DNA from: Comamonas fluminis
Lineage (GTDB): Bacteria > Pseudomonadota > Gammaproteobacteria > Burkholderiales > Burkholderiaceae_C
Assembly (NCBI RefSeq): GCF_019186805.1
Contig: NZ_CP066783.1
Coordinates: 859,501-923,500, forward strand
Length of the DNA stretch: 64,000 nt
Direction: 5' to 3'
Positions 17,323 to 28,354 of this stretch are shown piece after piece. The stretch's first letter is position 1, and each line of letters starts with the position of its first letter. Under the pieces are notes generated by a model that did no database searches, had not been told where the DNA came from, and saw only the letters and a list, made by a program, of their open reading frames with translations. The position numbers and the translations under genes were made by a program.

Positions 17323-18351
17323 TCAGGTGCGGCGCTCCAAAAGCTGAGAGGCCAATTGTAGCAAGCCTGACGTGTATTCGTTGTCTGGCAAGGCTTGTAA
17401 GACACTGATGGCACGTCGGGCTTCATCATGTGCAGCAGCTCTGGCAACTTCCAGGGCGCCAGTGCTGCGCACGATTTCCACTACAGCGTCCAGCTGTTCG
17501 GTGGAGCCTTGTTCAATCGCCTGGCGCACAACTGCGGCTTGTTCGGCGGTACCGCGCTGCATTGCGGCAATCAGTGGCAAAGTGCATTTGCCTTCGCGCA
17601 GATCATCGCCCAGGTTCTTTCCCATTTCCTGGGTGTCGCCCGTGTAGTCCAGGACATCGTCGATGATCTGGAATGCGGTGCCCAAGGCTTGGCCATAGGT
17701 GGCGCAGGCTTGTTCCACTTCTGGTGAAGCCTGTGCCAGCACTGCTGCAAGCTGTGCGCTGGCTTCGAAGAGCTGGGCAGTCTTGGAGCGAATGACATGC
17801 AGATACCCGGCTTCATCCAGCGAAGCGTCGTGGGTATTGATCAACTGCTGAACTTCACCTTCTGCGATGACGTTGGTGGCGTCCGAGAGGATTTTCAGAA
17901 CACGCATGCTGCCCACTTCCACCATCATCTGGAAGGAGCGTGTGTGCAGAAAGTCACCGACCAGCACACTGGCGGGGTTGCCAAATGTCTCGTTGGCCGT
18001 GGGGCGGCCGCGGCGCAGGGTGGATTCGTCTACCACGTCGTCGTGCAGCAAGGTGGCGGTGTGGATCAGCTCCACCACGGCAGCCAGAATGTATTTGTTC
18101 TGACCTTTGTGGCCCAGGGCTCCGCTGATCATGAGCAGCAAGGCAGGGCGCAGGCGCTTGCCCCCGGCTGCAATGATGTACTGGGAGATCTGGGCAATCA
18201 GGGGGACGCTGGTTGTCAGTCGCTGTGCAATGACACGATCCACTTCACGCATGTCGTCTGCGATCAGGGCAAGCGGATTGGATGTGGAAATTTCTGTAGT
18301 CAAGGTGATGAACCGCCAAGTGGACTCATGATTATAGGAAGATGCAGTCAC
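17323..18351 (-). CDS. ispB: Octaprenyl diphosphate synthase
   Basis: This trans-prenyltransferase builds the C40 side chain of ubiquinone from farnesyl and isopentenyl diphosphate. Both Asp-rich motifs are present: LLHDDVVDESTLRRGRP (about residue 100) and FQIIDDVLDYTGD (about 228), with GGKRLRPALLL near residue 65. Length fits the family. The ATG at 18351 gives 342 residues; a TTG at 18303 (LTTEIST) is an alternative that matches many homologues. It is divergent from rplU, the usual betaproteobacterial arrangement. Confidence 0.93.
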   Translation of the reverse strand: MTASSYNHESTWRFITLTTEISTSNPLALIADDMREVDRVIAQRLTTSVPLIAQISQYIIAAGGKRLRPALLLMISGALGHKGQNKYILAAVVELIHTATLLHDDVVDESTLRRGRPTANETFGNPASVLVGDFLHTRSFQMMVEVGSMRVLKILSDATNVIAEGEVQQLINTHDASLDEAGYLHVIRSKTAQLFEASAQLAAVLAQASPEVEQACATYGQALGTAFQIIDDVLDYTGDTQEMGKNLGDDLREGKCTLPLIAAMQRGTAEQAAVVRQAIEQGSTEQLDAVVEIVRSTGALEVARAAAHDEARRAISVLQALPDNEYTSGLLQLASQLLERRT

Positions 18352-18483
18352 CTTTCTGGCGGCTCAGTGACGGCAAATGTTAGGGACTGCTTTGTGGGAT
18401 TGAGAGCGAAATTTTTTCATGCGTGCTAGAATCTATGGCTCTGTGGAAATCATTTCGCAGAACTCTCAACTTTAGAGGTTTTC

Positions 18484-18795
18484 ATGTACGCAGTCATAAA
18501 AACCGGCGGCAAGCAGTATCGCGTTGCAGCTGGCGAAAAGATCAAGGTAGAACAGATTGCTGCGGACGTAGGCCAGGAAATTGTGATCGACCAAGTTTTG
18601 GCAGTCGGCAACGGCGCTGAAATCAAGGTTGGTGCTCCCCTGGTGTCCGGCGCATCTGTGAAGGCAACTGTGGTTGCCCACGGTAAGCACGACAAGGTGC
18701 ACATCTTCAAGATGCGTCGCCGTAAGCACTATCAAAAGCGCCAAGGCCATCGTCAGCAGTTCACTGAACTGCAAATCGTGGCAATCGCTGCTTAA
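18484..18795 (+). CDS. rplU: Ribosomal protein L21
   Basis: The 103-residue protein of the large subunit starts [20 protein letters not shown] and has the conserved end [19 protein letters not shown]. It forms an operon with rpmA 16 bp downstream, and lies divergent from ispB with a 132-bp control region. It is complete. Confidence 0.98.
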   Translation: MYAVIKTGGKQYRVAAGEKIKVEQIAADVGQEIVIDQVLAVGNGAEIKVGAPLVSGASVKATVVAHGKHDKVHIFKMRRRKHYQKRQGHRQQFTELQIVAIAA

Positions 18796-18811
18796 TTTTT
18801 AGGAGCTAGAC

Positions 18812-19069
18812 ATGGCACAGAAAAAAGGCGGCGGCTCTACGCGTAACGGACGTGATTCCAAGCCAAAAATGCTGGGCGTGAAGGCCTTTGGTGGCGAGCT
18901 GGTGACAGCTGGTTCCATCATCGTGCGTCAGCGCGGCACTCAGTTCCACCCCGGTGAGAACGTTGGCGTGGGCAAGGATCACACCCTGTTTGCACTGGTT
19001 GACGGCCACGTGTCGTTCGGTGTGAAGGGCGCTCTGTCCAAGAAAACAGTCAACATCACGGCTGCCTAA
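18812..19069 (+). CDS. rpmA: Ribosomal protein L27
   Basis: The 85-residue large-subunit protein reaches the peptidyl-transferase centre with its N-terminus. [20 protein letters not shown] is the typical start without a cleaved leader. [20 protein letters not shown] and [11 protein letters not shown] are conserved. A TAGGAG ribosome binding site precedes the ATG. A terminator follows at 19087. Confidence 0.98.
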   Translation: MAQKKGGGSTRNGRDSKPKMLGVKAFGGELVTAGSIIVRQRGTQFHPGENVGVGKDHTLFALVDGHVSFGVKGALSKKTVNITAA

Positions 19070-19086
19070 GTCGTCTTTGACTCAAA

Positions 19087-19112
19087 CAAAGCCCCGACTT
19101 GTCGGGGCTTTG
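19087..19112 (+). terminator. Terminator of rplU-rpmA
   Basis: The arms CAAAGCCCCGAC and GTCGGGGCTTTG (12 bp, 2-bp loop) are followed by TTGTTT, 18 bp past the rpmA stop. It separates the ribosomal pair from obgE. Confidence 0.85.
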
Positions 19113-19212
19113 TTGTTTGAAAAGGCTCCAGGCAGCAGATTTCTGGCGGATGGGGCAGTTATAGACCACGTAAAAGTGTGGCCCGGGCTTCTGGTGCGCA
19201 CTGATTTTGTAG

Positions 19213-20340
<1,128 letters not shown>

Positions 20341-20383
20341 GCTTGAGGCTATACCCAGCAGCGCACTTGGTGCGCTGTTTTGC

Positions 20384-20436
20384 TTTGAATTTCATAGCTG
20401 ATAGCGCTTGATACATAAGCACTAGAGGCTAAAAAC
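20384..20436. repeat. Dispersed AGCGCTT-type intergenic repeat
   Basis: This AT-richer element reads TTTCATAGCTGATAGCGCTT then ...ATAAGCACTAGAGGCTAAAA. It shares the core (A)TAGCT..(C)AGCGCTT..AAGCGC with other intergenic stretches here (about 24930-25020, 40735-40797, 49525-49560, 58186-58275, 59762-59797 and 61668-61728). It lies between obgE and proB. Confidence 0.55.
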
Positions 20437-20449
20437 ACTGTAAATCCTC

Positions 20450-21589
20450 ATGTCTTCCAATGTGTTGCGTGATGCCCATCGCATCGTCGTCAAAGTCGGC
20501 TCCAGCCTGGTGACCAATGAAGGTCGTGGGCTGGATGAGGCCGCCATTCAGGAGTGGAGCCGCCAGCTGGCCGCTCTGGTGCATGGCGAAGATGGCACCA
20601 AGCGCGAAGTCATCATGGTCTCCAGCGGTGCGATTGCCGAAGGCATGAAACGCCTGGGCTGGGCTACGCGCCCGACCGAAGTGCATGAGCTGCAGGCCGC
20701 TGCCGCTGTGGGACAGATGGGCCTGGCCCAGATGTACGAGACCAAGCTGCGCGAGGAAAACGTGCCCAGCGCCCAGGTGTTGCTGACCCACGCTGACCTG
20801 GCTGACCGCGAACGCTATCTGAATGCCCGCACGACCCTGCTGACCCTGCTGCGGCTGGGGGTGGTGCCCGTCATCAACGAAAACGACACCGTGGTGGTGG
20901 ATGAAATTCGTTTTGGTGACAACGACACGCTGGGTGCTCTGGTGGCAAATCTGGTGGAAGCCGACGCCCTGGTCATCCTCACCGATCAGCGCGGCCTCTA
21001 CAGTGCAGACCCTCGCAAGAACCCCGATGCAAAGTTCATCGACGTGGCCGAAGCCGGTGATCCTGCACTGGAAGCCATGGCGGGTGGTGCAGGTCTGTCC
21101 ATTGGCACGGGCGGCATGATTACCAAGATTCTGGCGGCCAAGCGCGCAGCGGGCTCCGGTGCCTCCACCGTGATCGCCTGGGGGCGCGAAAAAGACGTGC
21201 TGCTGCGCCTGACGCGTGGTGAGTCCATCGGAACGCTGCTGGTGGCCGATACGCACAAGACGCAGGCGCGCAAGCAATGGATTGCGGATCACCTCAAGCT
21301 GCGTGGATCGGTCACAGTGGATGCGGGCGCCGTGGCCAAGCTGCGGGATGAGGGCAAGAGTCTGCTGCCGATCGGCATGGTTGCCGTGGACGGCGATTTC
21401 TCACGCGGAGAAGTGATTGCCGTGCGCGATGAGCAGGGTGTGGAAATTGCACGCGGCCTGGCCAGCTACGCTGGTGCAGAGGCTCGCTTGCTGTGCCGCA
21501 AGAGTTCATCGGAGATTGAAGGCCTGCTGGGCTACTCTGCGGGCCCTGAAATGGTGCACCGCGACAATATGGTGGTTGCAGGGCACTGA
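20450..21589 (+). CDS. proB: Glutamate 5-kinase
   Basis: The first step of proline synthesis: ATP-dependent phosphorylation of glutamate. The 379-residue protein has an amino acid kinase domain ([67 protein letters not shown]) and a C-terminal PUA domain from about residue 280. It is complete and followed by a bidirectional terminator. Confidence 0.96.
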   Translation: MSSNVLRDAHRIVVKVGSSLVTNEGRGLDEAAIQEWSRQLAALVHGEDGTKREVIMVSSGAIAEGMKRLGWATRPTEVHELQAAAAVGQMGLAQMYETKLREENVPSAQVLLTHADLADRERYLNARTTLLTLLRLGVVPVINENDTVVVDEIRFGDNDTLGALVANLVEADALVILTDQRGLYSADPRKNPDAKFIDVAEAGDPALEAMAGGAGLSIGTGGMITKILAAKRAAGSGASTVIAWGREKDVLLRLTRGESIGTLLVADTHKTQARKQWIADHLKLRGSVTVDAGAVAKLRDEGKSLLPIGMVAVDGDFSRGEVIAVRDEQGVEIARGLASYAGAEARLLCRKSSSEIEGLLGYSAGPEMVHRDNMVVAGH

Positions 21590-21603
21590 GGCGGCAACCC
21601 ATG

Positions 21604-21641
21604 AAAAAAGCCGTAATGCTTAAGGGCATTACGGCTTTTTT
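21604..21641. terminator. Bidirectional terminator between proB and rppH
   Basis: AAAAAAGCCGTAATGC and GCATTACGGCTTTTTT form a perfect hairpin with runs of A and T on both sides. It lies between the convergent proB (plus) and rppH (minus) genes. Confidence 0.92.
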
Positions 21642-22342
21642 CATTGCAAGGGCTTGCTGTCCTGAGAATCGCCAAAACCACTTTGTGGATCTGGGTCAAA
21701 ACTCGCACCAGGCGGTAATTCCATTCCCGGGTTGATGCGAAAGCTGCCTGTGCGGGCAGGATGCAAAGCGGGCATGTGGTGGCTGGTATGCGCTACCGGC
21801 CCTGCGTTGCCTGCTTCCTGTTCGCGTGGCCGCATGCCACTGCGCAGATAGCGATTGCGTTGCTGCTCGCTGCGTGGCACAAAACGCGCCAGCTCGGTCA
21901 GCGCCATTTCATACACGCCGCGTTTGAACTCTACGACTACATCGAGTGGAACCCAGTAGTCGTTCCAGCGCCAGGCATCGAACTCGGGGTGATCGGTGGC
22001 ACGCAGGTTCAAATCCCAGTCGTGACCTACCAACTGAAGCAGAAACCATATCTGCTTCTGACCCTTGTAATGCCCGCGCGCATCGCGGCGGATATACCGG
22101 TCTGGCACCTCGTAGCGCAACCAGTCCCTAGTGCGGGCAACCACGCGAACGTGGTTGGGCTTCAGCCCCACTTCTTCGTGCAGTTCGCGGAACATGGCTT
22201 GCTCGGGTGTCTCCCCCCGGTCAATGCCACCTTGCGGAAACTGCCAGCTGTGGGTGCGAATGCGTTTTCCCCAGAACACCTGGTTTCTTTGGTTGAGCAG
22301 GATGATGCCGACGTTCGGGCGAAATCCGTCCCGGTCAAGCAT
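21641..22342 (-). CDS. rppH: RNA pyrophosphohydrolase
   Basis: RppH removes pyrophosphate from mRNA 5' ends and starts decay. From the ATG at 22342 ([20 protein letters not shown]) it has 233 residues. The Nudix box reads [23 protein letters not shown], and the conserved WQFPQGG precedes it. The C-terminal 70 residues after the catalytic domain are a low-complexity tail ([11 protein letters not shown]...). The first 13 codons of the longer frame (MHNEHNSK...) are rejected because family members start at MLDR. It is divergent from proS. Confidence 0.94.
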   Translation of the reverse strand: MLDRDGFRPNVGIILLNQRNQVFWGKRIRTHSWQFPQGGIDRGETPEQAMFRELHEEVGLKPNHVRVVARTRDWLRYEVPDRYIRRDARGHYKGQKQIWFLLQLVGHDWDLNLRATDHPEFDAWRWNDYWVPLDVVVEFKRGVYEMALTELARFVPRSEQQRNRYLRSGMRPREQEAGNAGPVAHTSHHMPALHPARTGSFRINPGMELPPGASFDPDPQSGFGDSQDSKPLQ

Positions 22343-22436
22343 AATCAAACCCCAAATTTTTGAATTGTGTTCATTATGCATGGCCCCTTGTGATCGACAA
22401 GCGGGCCATGCCTATTTCCACTGAATTGCCAGTTCC

Positions 22437-24179
22437 ATGAAAGCCTCCCAATTTCTCATCTCCACCCTCAAAGAAGCTCCGGCAGACGCCGAAGTGGTCA
22501 GCCACAAGCTCATGACACGGGCTGGCATGATCAAAAAGCTGGGTGCCGGCATCTATAACTACATGCCCATGGGCTTGCGCGTGATCCGCAAGGTCGAGGC
22601 CATCGTGCGCGAAGAAATGAACCGCGCCGGTGCCATTGAAACCACCATGCCCGTGGTGCAGCCTGCGGAGCTGTGGCAAGAAACCGGCCGCTTCGAGAAG
22701 ATGGGCCCCGAGCTGCTGCGCATCCAGGACCGCCATGGCCGCGACTTTGTGATCCAGCCCACTTCCGAAGAAGTGGTGACCGATATTGCGCGCCAGGAGT
22801 TCAAGAGCTACAAGCAGCTGCCCAAGAACCTGTACCAGATTCAGACCAAGTTCCGTGACGAGCGCCGTCCCCGCTTTGGCCTGATGCGTGGCCGCGAATT
22901 CATCATGAAGGACGCCTACTCCTTCGACAAAGACCGCGATGCTGCCCAGATCAGCTACCAGACCATGCGCGAAGCCTACAAGCGCATCTTCGACCGCTTT
23001 GGCCTGCAGTACCGCGCCGTGCGTGCTGACTCCGGCGCCATCGGTGGCGATCTGAGTGAAGAATTCCAGGTGATTGCCTCCACCGGCGAAGACGCCATCG
23101 TCTATTGCCCGAACAGCGACTACGCCGCCAACATTGAAAAGGCTGAGGCGCTGGCACCCACCGCGACTCGTCCTGCTGCTGGCAAGGCCATGGAAAAGGT
23201 CGCCACGCCCGGCAATGCCACCTGCGAAGCCGTGGCCGAGCAACTGGGCCTGCCGCTGGCACAAACCGTCAAATCGCTGGTGCTGGCCACCGACGAGCTG
23301 GACGACAAGGGCATCATCGTTAAGACCCAAGTGTGGCTGCTGCTGCTGCGCGGCGACCATGAGATGAACGAGATCAAGGTCGGCAAGGTCGACGGCCTGG
23401 CGGGCTTCCGTTTTGCCTCTGTGCCCGAGATCGAAGACCACTTCGGTTGCAAGCCCGGCTACCTGGGCCCCATCAACCTGAAGAAGCCCGTGAACATCGT
23501 GGTAGACCGCGATGTGGCCGTGATGGCCGACTGGGTGTGCGGCGCCAACGAGGAAGACTTCCACATTACCGGCGTGAACTTTGGCCGTGACCTGCCAGAA
23601 CCCGCTGTGGTGGCCGACCTGCGCAATGTGGTGGCTGGCGACAAGTCGCCCGACGGCGCGGGTGAGCTGGCCATTGAGCGCGGTATCGAAATTGGCCACG
23701 TGTTCTACCTGGGCACCAAGTATTCCAAAGCCATGGACGCCACCTTCCTGGGCGACAACGGCAAGCCCCAGCACTTTGAAATGGGCTGCTACGGCATTGG
23801 CGTGACCCGCCTGCCAGCTGCTGCCGTGGAGCAAAACCACGACGAGCGCGGCATGATCTGGCCCGACGCGATTGCGCCGTTCACCGTGGTGATCTGTCCC
23901 ATCGGCATGGGCCGCAGCGAAGCGGTGAAGGAAGAAGCCTTCAAGCTGTATGACGCGCTGCTGGCCCTGGGTGTGGACGTGATTCTGGACGACCGTGATG
24001 AGCGCCCCGGCGCCATGCTGGCCGACTGGGAGCTGATCGGCGTGCCCCACCGCGTGGTGCTGGGCGACCGCGGTTTGAAGGAAGGCGTGGTGGAGTACCA
24101 GCAACGCCGTGACACAGAAGCTACAAAGCTGGCGACGAATGAGGTGCTGAACCACCTCAAGAGCCGCCTTGGCTTGTAA
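22437..24179 (+). CDS. proS: Prolyl-tRNA synthetase
   Basis: A class II synthetase that charges tRNA-Pro. The 580-residue bacterial-type protein starts [20 protein letters not shown]. Motif 1 lies in GMRV-like [18 protein letters not shown], motif 2 in [20 protein letters not shown], and motif 3 in [20 protein letters not shown]. An inserted editing (YbaK-like) domain occupies about residues 225-400, and an anticodon-binding domain ends the protein. Confidence 0.96.
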   Translation: MKASQFLISTLKEAPADAEVVSHKLMTRAGMIKKLGAGIYNYMPMGLRVIRKVEAIVREEMNRAGAIETTMPVVQPAELWQETGRFEKMGPELLRIQDRHGRDFVIQPTSEEVVTDIARQEFKSYKQLPKNLYQIQTKFRDERRPRFGLMRGREFIMKDAYSFDKDRDAAQISYQTMREAYKRIFDRFGLQYRAVRADSGAIGGDLSEEFQVIASTGEDAIVYCPNSDYAANIEKAEALAPTATRPAAGKAMEKVATPGNATCEAVAEQLGLPLAQTVKSLVLATDELDDKGIIVKTQVWLLLLRGDHEMNEIKVGKVDGLAGFRFASVPEIEDHFGCKPGYLGPINLKKPVNIVVDRDVAVMADWVCGANEEDFHITGVNFGRDLPEPAVVADLRNVVAGDKSPDGAGELAIERGIEIGHVFYLGTKYSKAMDATFLGDNGKPQHFEMGCYGIGVTRLPAAAVEQNHDERGMIWPDAIAPFTVVICPIGMGRSEAVKEEAFKLYDALLALGVDVILDDRDERPGAMLADWELIGVPHRVVLGDRGLKEGVVEYQQRRDTEATKLATNEVLNHLKSRLGL

Positions 24180-24190
24180 GCTTCTGTGGC

Positions 24191-24838
24191 ATGTCCATCA
24201 ATAGACGTTCCTGTTTAACGGCTGCGGCTTCACTGATCGTTCCATCGGTCGGTGGGCTGCTGCCTAAAGCTGCGTGGGCGGGTGGGCAGCTGGAAGAGCC
24301 GCTGGCTGATTCCGTGCGTACGGCACTTAGCGCTGCCGTGGCGGGGTCGGGCGCTCCGCCAGAGCTGGAGTTTGCCTCCACAGATGCGCGCATGAGCTAT
24401 CTGCGCTGGCTGGTTCACTGCAGTGACAAGCTGGTCAAGCGCAAGCCCGATCCGCAGGCAAGACGTGAGTTTTTGCAGACTGTCTGGTACGAAGCCAAGC
24501 GCTCGGGTCTGGATGTGTCCATGGTCATGGGGCTGATTCAGGTGGAGAGCGGCTTTCGCAAGTACGCCATCTCCAGCGTGGGCGCGCGCGGCTATATGCA
24601 GATCATGCCGTTCTGGATGCGCCTGATTGGGGATGGTGATTCAGGCAAGCTGTTTCACATGCAGACCAATCTGCGCTTTGGCTGCGTGATTCTGCGCCAC
24701 TATCTGGACCGCGAAAAAGGCGATGCGTACATGGCACTGGGCCGCTACAACGGCAGCCGGGGCAAGGATGCCTATCCCAATCTGGTGTTTGGCGCACAGC
24801 GCCAGTGGCAGCTGCCGCCGGAAGTGCAGAAGATTTAG
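24191..24838 (+). CDS. Lytic transglycosylase, SLT family
   Basis: The 215-residue exported protein begins with a signal peptide (MSINRRSCLTAAASLIVPSV... to AWAGG, likely Tat-independent). The SLT domain in the C-terminal half has the catalytic Glu in MGLIQVESGFRKYAISSVGA and the motif GYMQIMPFWM, then GRYNGSRG. It cleaves peptidoglycan in the periplasm. It follows proS by 11 bp and is probably cotranscribed. Confidence 0.88.
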   Translation: MSINRRSCLTAAASLIVPSVGGLLPKAAWAGGQLEEPLADSVRTALSAAVAGSGAPPELEFASTDARMSYLRWLVHCSDKLVKRKPDPQARREFLQTVWYEAKRSGLDVSMVMGLIQVESGFRKYAISSVGARGYMQIMPFWMRLIGDGDSGKLFHMQTNLRFGCVILRHYLDREKGDAYMALGRYNGSRGKDAYPNLVFGAQRQWQLPPEVQKI

Positions 24839-24841
24839 CGC

Positions 24842-24870
24842 AAGCCGCCACCTTGGCGGCTTTTCTTTTT
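24842..24870 (+). terminator. Terminator after lytic transglycosylase gene
   Basis: AAGCCGCC and GGCGGCTT (8-bp arms, 5-bp loop) are followed by TTCTTTTTT, 3 bp after the stop. Confidence 0.85.
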
Positions 24871-25017
24871 TAGGCCTGCGGATATGGCGCTGTGCTTGCG
24901 CGCAGTAATCAGCAAGGGAAGGAGAAAAATAAGAGCGCCTAGCGCTTTATTTGCATGCTTTCAGGAATAAATTGCCTGAAAACCGTTTTGCATCAAGCGC
25001 TGGCAGCTATGAATTTT

Positions 25018-26412
25018 TCAGGATACAGGTTTATCTGCGGGCGGCGCAGGCAGCTTCACCGCAGGTTCCGTGGCAGCGACGGCAGCCGCTGCTGACAAGG
25101 CCGCCGCAGGGTGGCCTGAGTCGATCACAAGCCGGGTGACCAGCACCTGATCGATGCGGTAGCTGTCCACGTCCATCACCTCAAAGCGGTAGCCGCCCCA
25201 GTCCACGCTGTCGGTGCGGCGTGGCACGCGGCGCAGCATGACCATCAGAAAGCCCGCCAGCGTCTCGTACTCATCATCATTGGGCATGTCGTCCAGGTGC
25301 AGCACGCGCATCACGTCTTCGATGGGGGCAATGCCGTCAATCAGCCAGGAATGCTCGTCGCGGCGAATGATCTGCTCTTCGTCGGTCGGGCCAACCAGAT
25401 CGCCCATCACCGTGCTCATCACGTCGTTGAGTGTCACCACGCCCACGACCAGGCTGTATTCGTTGACGATGACGGCAAAGTCTTCGTGCACCTGGCGAAA
25501 CTGCTCCAGCACCTCGGCCAGCGTCAGGCGGTCTGGCACGATCAGCACCTTGCGAATCAGGCTGCTGCCATCGCTCAGGGACAGCGGCTGATTGTTCAGG
25601 GCGCGCTGGAACAGGTCCTTGGCGTCCACATAGCCAATGACGTGGTCAATATCGCCTTCGCAGACGGGGTAGGTGGAAAAAGGCTCCTCCGCAATGCGGG
25701 CGCGAATGATGGCGTCGCTGTCGTCGCGGTAGAAGAAGGCCACGCTGTCGCGCTGGGTCATGGCCGAAGCTACGGTGCGCGAGTCCAGCTCGAACACATT
25801 GGCAATCACCTGCTGCTCGCGCACGGCCAGCACGCCGGCCTTGGTGCCTGCTTCGGTCATGGCCAGAATGTCGTCCGAGGTGATGCGCTCATCGCGTGTC
25901 ATGGGCAGGCCCAGCAGCTTGAACAGGGCCTCGGTGGCGTGGTTGTAGAACCAGGTAATGGGTTTGAAGATCAGCACGCACCAGTGCATGGGGGTCAGCA
26001 CGCGCACGATGTAGCGCTCGGGCTCATTCATGCTCAGGCGGCGGGGCAGCAGGTCGGCCAGCAGAATGAAGGCGGAGGTGACTATGAAAAACGAGAGCAG
26101 AAAGCCCAGTGTTCCAGCCATGCTGGGCGATACCCAGAGGCTGAACATCTCGGTCAGCGAGGGGCTGAACGCGCCTTCGCCAACAATACCGCCGAGGATG
26201 GCGACAGCGTTCTGACCCACTTGCACCACGGTGAAATACTCGCCTGGCTGCTCCTGCACACGCAGGGCGCGCTCTGCTCGGCTATCACCGTCATCGGCCA
26301 TCTGACGCAGGCGCAGGCGTCGCGATGCGGCCAATGCGATCTCGGCGACCGAGAAGAAGGCGCTGAGCAAAATCAGCAAAAAAATCACCAGAAGGCTTTG
26401 GGTCACACTCAT
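25018..26412 (-). CDS. CNNM/CBS-domain membrane protein (hemolysin C family)
   Basis: The 464-residue protein starts at the ATG at 26412 (MSVTQSLLVIFLLILLSAFF). The N-terminal CNNM (DUF21) domain has about four membrane helices (to residue 200). Two CBS domains follow (about 210-340) and a CorC_HlyC transporter-associated domain (TLAGFLMVMLRRVPRRTDSV). Members are linked to Mg2+/Co2+ efflux or ion homeostasis. The last 35 residues are Ala/Pro-rich. It is complete. Confidence 0.88.
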   Translation of the reverse strand: MSVTQSLLVIFLLILLSAFFSVAEIALAASRRLRLRQMADDGDSRAERALRVQEQPGEYFTVVQVGQNAVAILGGIVGEGAFSPSLTEMFSLWVSPSMAGTLGFLLSFFIVTSAFILLADLLPRRLSMNEPERYIVRVLTPMHWCVLIFKPITWFYNHATEALFKLLGLPMTRDERITSDDILAMTEAGTKAGVLAVREQQVIANVFELDSRTVASAMTQRDSVAFFYRDDSDAIIRARIAEEPFSTYPVCEGDIDHVIGYVDAKDLFQRALNNQPLSLSDGSSLIRKVLIVPDRLTLAEVLEQFRQVHEDFAVIVNEYSLVVGVVTLNDVMSTVMGDLVGPTDEEQIIRRDEHSWLIDGIAPIEDVMRVLHLDDMPNDDEYETLAGFLMVMLRRVPRRTDSVDWGGYRFEVMDVDSYRIDQVLVTRLVIDSGHPAAALSAAAAVAATEPAVKLPAPPADKPVS

Positions 26413-26527
26413 AGGCAAGGCTGCTGCGGCACGAGTGGGTGCCTGCAACCGGTTGTAGAACAGCCCCTATTCGACCACATAAAGTGTGTCGAGGGCGCTG
26501 GCATAGGCTTACGGTGCGGGCGGTGGC

Positions 26528-26965
26528 CTAGGCAGAAGCTGCATGGGCGGCGCGTGCCAGTGCATCAGCTTCGGTGTTTCGATGGCGCGGAACCCATTGC
26601 AGCACCAGTTCTTCAAAGCCGGACATTTGTGCGCGGGCCTGCTCGAACAGCGGGCTCAGGCGGGTGATGGGGCGGGCAGGCTTGGGGCCGGGCGGGCCTA
26701 GCTGCTCTAGCAGCACTTGCGAATCCGTGCGAATGCTCAGGTGCTGCGCGCCCAGTGACTGTGCCAGTTCGAGGGCAGCCATCAGGGCCAGCAGCTCGGC
26801 CTCGTTGTTGCAGCCGCTGCGGTGCAGGCTCTGCGACAGGCGGTGTTCGCTGCCGTCCGGCATGCGCAGCAAGGCACCCAGACTCATGGGGCCGGGGTTG
26901 GGCAAGGCACTGCCATCAATATGAATGCAGCAGTGGTGAGGCGGGGGAGGAGGAAGGGCTGGCAT
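26528..26965 (-). CDS. RNase H-like domain protein
   Basis: A 145-residue RNase HI-type fold from the ATG at 26965. The metal-binding acidic residues can be followed: Asp in IHIDGSALPNPG, Glu in GCNNEAELLALMAAL, Asp in IRTDSQVLL, and the last Asp in HRNTEADALARAAH. This resembles the plant-type or YpdQ/YpeP stand-alone RNase H group more than classic RnhA. It lies downstream of grxD beyond a terminator. Confidence 0.85.
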   Translation of the reverse strand: MPALPPPPPHHCCIHIDGSALPNPGPMSLGALLRMPDGSEHRLSQSLHRSGCNNEAELLALMAALELAQSLGAQHLSIRTDSQVLLEQLGPPGPKPARPITRLSPLFEQARAQMSGFEELVLQWVPRHRNTEADALARAAHAASA

Positions 26966-26966
26966 G

Positions 26967-26994
26967 AAAAAAGCCACCGGGGTGCCGGTGGCTT
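26967..26994 (-). terminator. Terminator after grxD
   Basis: AAGCCACCGG and CCGGTGGCTT form a hairpin at 26971-26994, followed on the minus strand by a TTTTTT run. It ends the hemA-prfA-prmC-grxD transcript just before the RNase H-like start. Confidence 0.85.
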
Positions 26995-27009
26995 GTCTGG
27001 TGGTGTGGC

Positions 27010-27330
27010 TTACTTGGCGGCCAGCACTTGCTGCAGCTCACCCGACTCGTACATTTCCATCATGATGTCCGAGCCACCGATGAATTCGCCCTTGACGTAG
27101 AGCTGAGGGATGGTGGGCCACTGGCTGTAGTCCTTGATGCCCTGACGGATTTCCTGATCTTCCAGCACGTTCACGGTGGCGATGGACTTGGCATCCACGC
27201 CGCAGGCCTTCAGGATCTGGATGGCACGGCCAGAGAAGCCGCACTGTGGGAAGCTGGCGTTGCCCTTCATGAACAGCAGGATGTCGTTGTTCTTGACCAG
27301 GTCGTCGATGCGTTGTTGGGTGTTGCTCAT
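27010..27330 (-). CDS. grxD: Monothiol glutaredoxin Grx4
   Basis: A 106-residue monothiol glutaredoxin with active site CGFS (NASFPQCGFSGRAIQ). WPTIPQLYVKGEFIGGSDIM holds the glutathione-binding residues. It carries [2Fe-2S] clusters with BolA proteins. The ATG at 27330 (MSNTQQRIDDL) is preferred over the longer frame. It is the last gene of the hemA operon. Confidence 0.95.
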   Translation of the reverse strand: MSNTQQRIDDLVKNNDILLFMKGNASFPQCGFSGRAIQILKACGVDAKSIATVNVLEDQEIRQGIKDYSQWPTIPQLYVKGEFIGGSDIMMEMYESGELQQVLAAK

Positions 27331-27464
27331 AGTGGGCTCCGGATTCAATGAATGGCGGCCTGAGCCGCAATGTCTGCAATTATTTCACCGTCTTTAACAA
27401 GGCGGTAGTGTGAGGTGATTGAGAAAATTCTGCGCGATCATAGATCGGGTTGCAGGCCGCCAAT

Positions 27465-28331
27465 TCAAGCCCTGCCAGGCCATTGCCCGCCGGTGCAGCG
27501 GTCTGTGCCGGCCAGGTCCTGGCGGTGCTGCACCTGTGCAAAGCCCGCATCCCGCATCAGCTGGGCTACATCGGCGGCCTGATCCCAGCCATGCTCGAAC
27601 AGCAGCCAGCCACCGGGTTTGAGCACCTCAGGCGTCTGGCCGATGATGGTGCGAATATCTTCCAGACCGTCTTCTCCGCTGGCCAGTGCTGACAGTGGCT
27701 CATGGGTGAGGGCGGCCAGATGGGGGTCATCCGAGCGGATATAGGGCGGGTTGCTGACTACCAGATCGAAAGCAGCTTGACCCATCAGGGGCTCCAGCCA
27801 GCTGCCATGGGCAAACTGCACGGGCAGTTTCAGCTGCTGGGCATTGCTTTGGGCAACCGCCAGAGCGTCGGCGCTGGCATCGACGGCAATCAGCTGTGCC
27901 GCTGGGCGCTGGCTTTGCAGGGCCAGTGCAATGGCGCCGCTGCCGGTGCCCAGATCGACCACGCGGGTGGCTGCGCCTTCGGGCATCAGCTCCAGCGCCC
28001 AGTCCACCAGGGTTTCGGTATCGGGTCGGGGGTCCAGCACGCGGGCGTCTACGGACAGGTTCAGGCCATAGAACTCTTTGTGGCCGGTCAGATAGGCCAC
28101 AGGCGTGCCTTGCTGGCGCTGGGTGCAGAGATCGACCCAACGCTGCTGTTGCTCGGTGCTCAGAATATCGGTGTCATGCGTGATAAGCCAAGCACGGGCA
28201 TGCGCTGGCTGCTGCATTAAAGATAGCAGCAGCATTTGCGCATCTACGCGCGCCATGCCTTGCTGGGCAGCTTGTTGCAGCGCCTGGGCAACGGTGAGAG
28301 GGTAGGAGAAAGAGGAAGCGGAATCAGTCAT
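27465..28331 (-). CDS. prmC: Release factor glutamine methyltransferase
   Basis: PrmC (HemK) methylates the Gln of the GGQ motif in RF1/RF2. The 288-residue protein has the N-terminal helical domain, then a SAM-binding motif VVDLGTGSGAIALAL (about 120) and the catalytic NPPY in FDLVVSNPPYIRSDDPHL. The start MTDSASSFSYPL at 28331 is chosen. Normally it follows prfA directly; here two extra genes lie between. Confidence 0.95.
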   Translation of the reverse strand: MTDSASSFSYPLTVAQALQQAAQQGMARVDAQMLLLSLMQQPAHARAWLITHDTDILSTEQQQRWVDLCTQRQQGTPVAYLTGHKEFYGLNLSVDARVLDPRPDTETLVDWALELMPEGAATRVVDLGTGSGAIALALQSQRPAAQLIAVDASADALAVAQSNAQQLKLPVQFAHGSWLEPLMGQAAFDLVVSNPPYIRSDDPHLAALTHEPLSALASGEDGLEDIRTIIGQTPEVLKPGGWLLFEHGWDQAADVAQLMRDAGFAQVQHRQDLAGTDRCTGGQWPGRA

Positions 28332-28354
28332 GGCTTCGCCGTGGGCGATCTTCT

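Noticed and set aside
22374..24155. 593-codon minus-strand open frame
   Set aside because: It is antisense to proS and has no recognisable domain.
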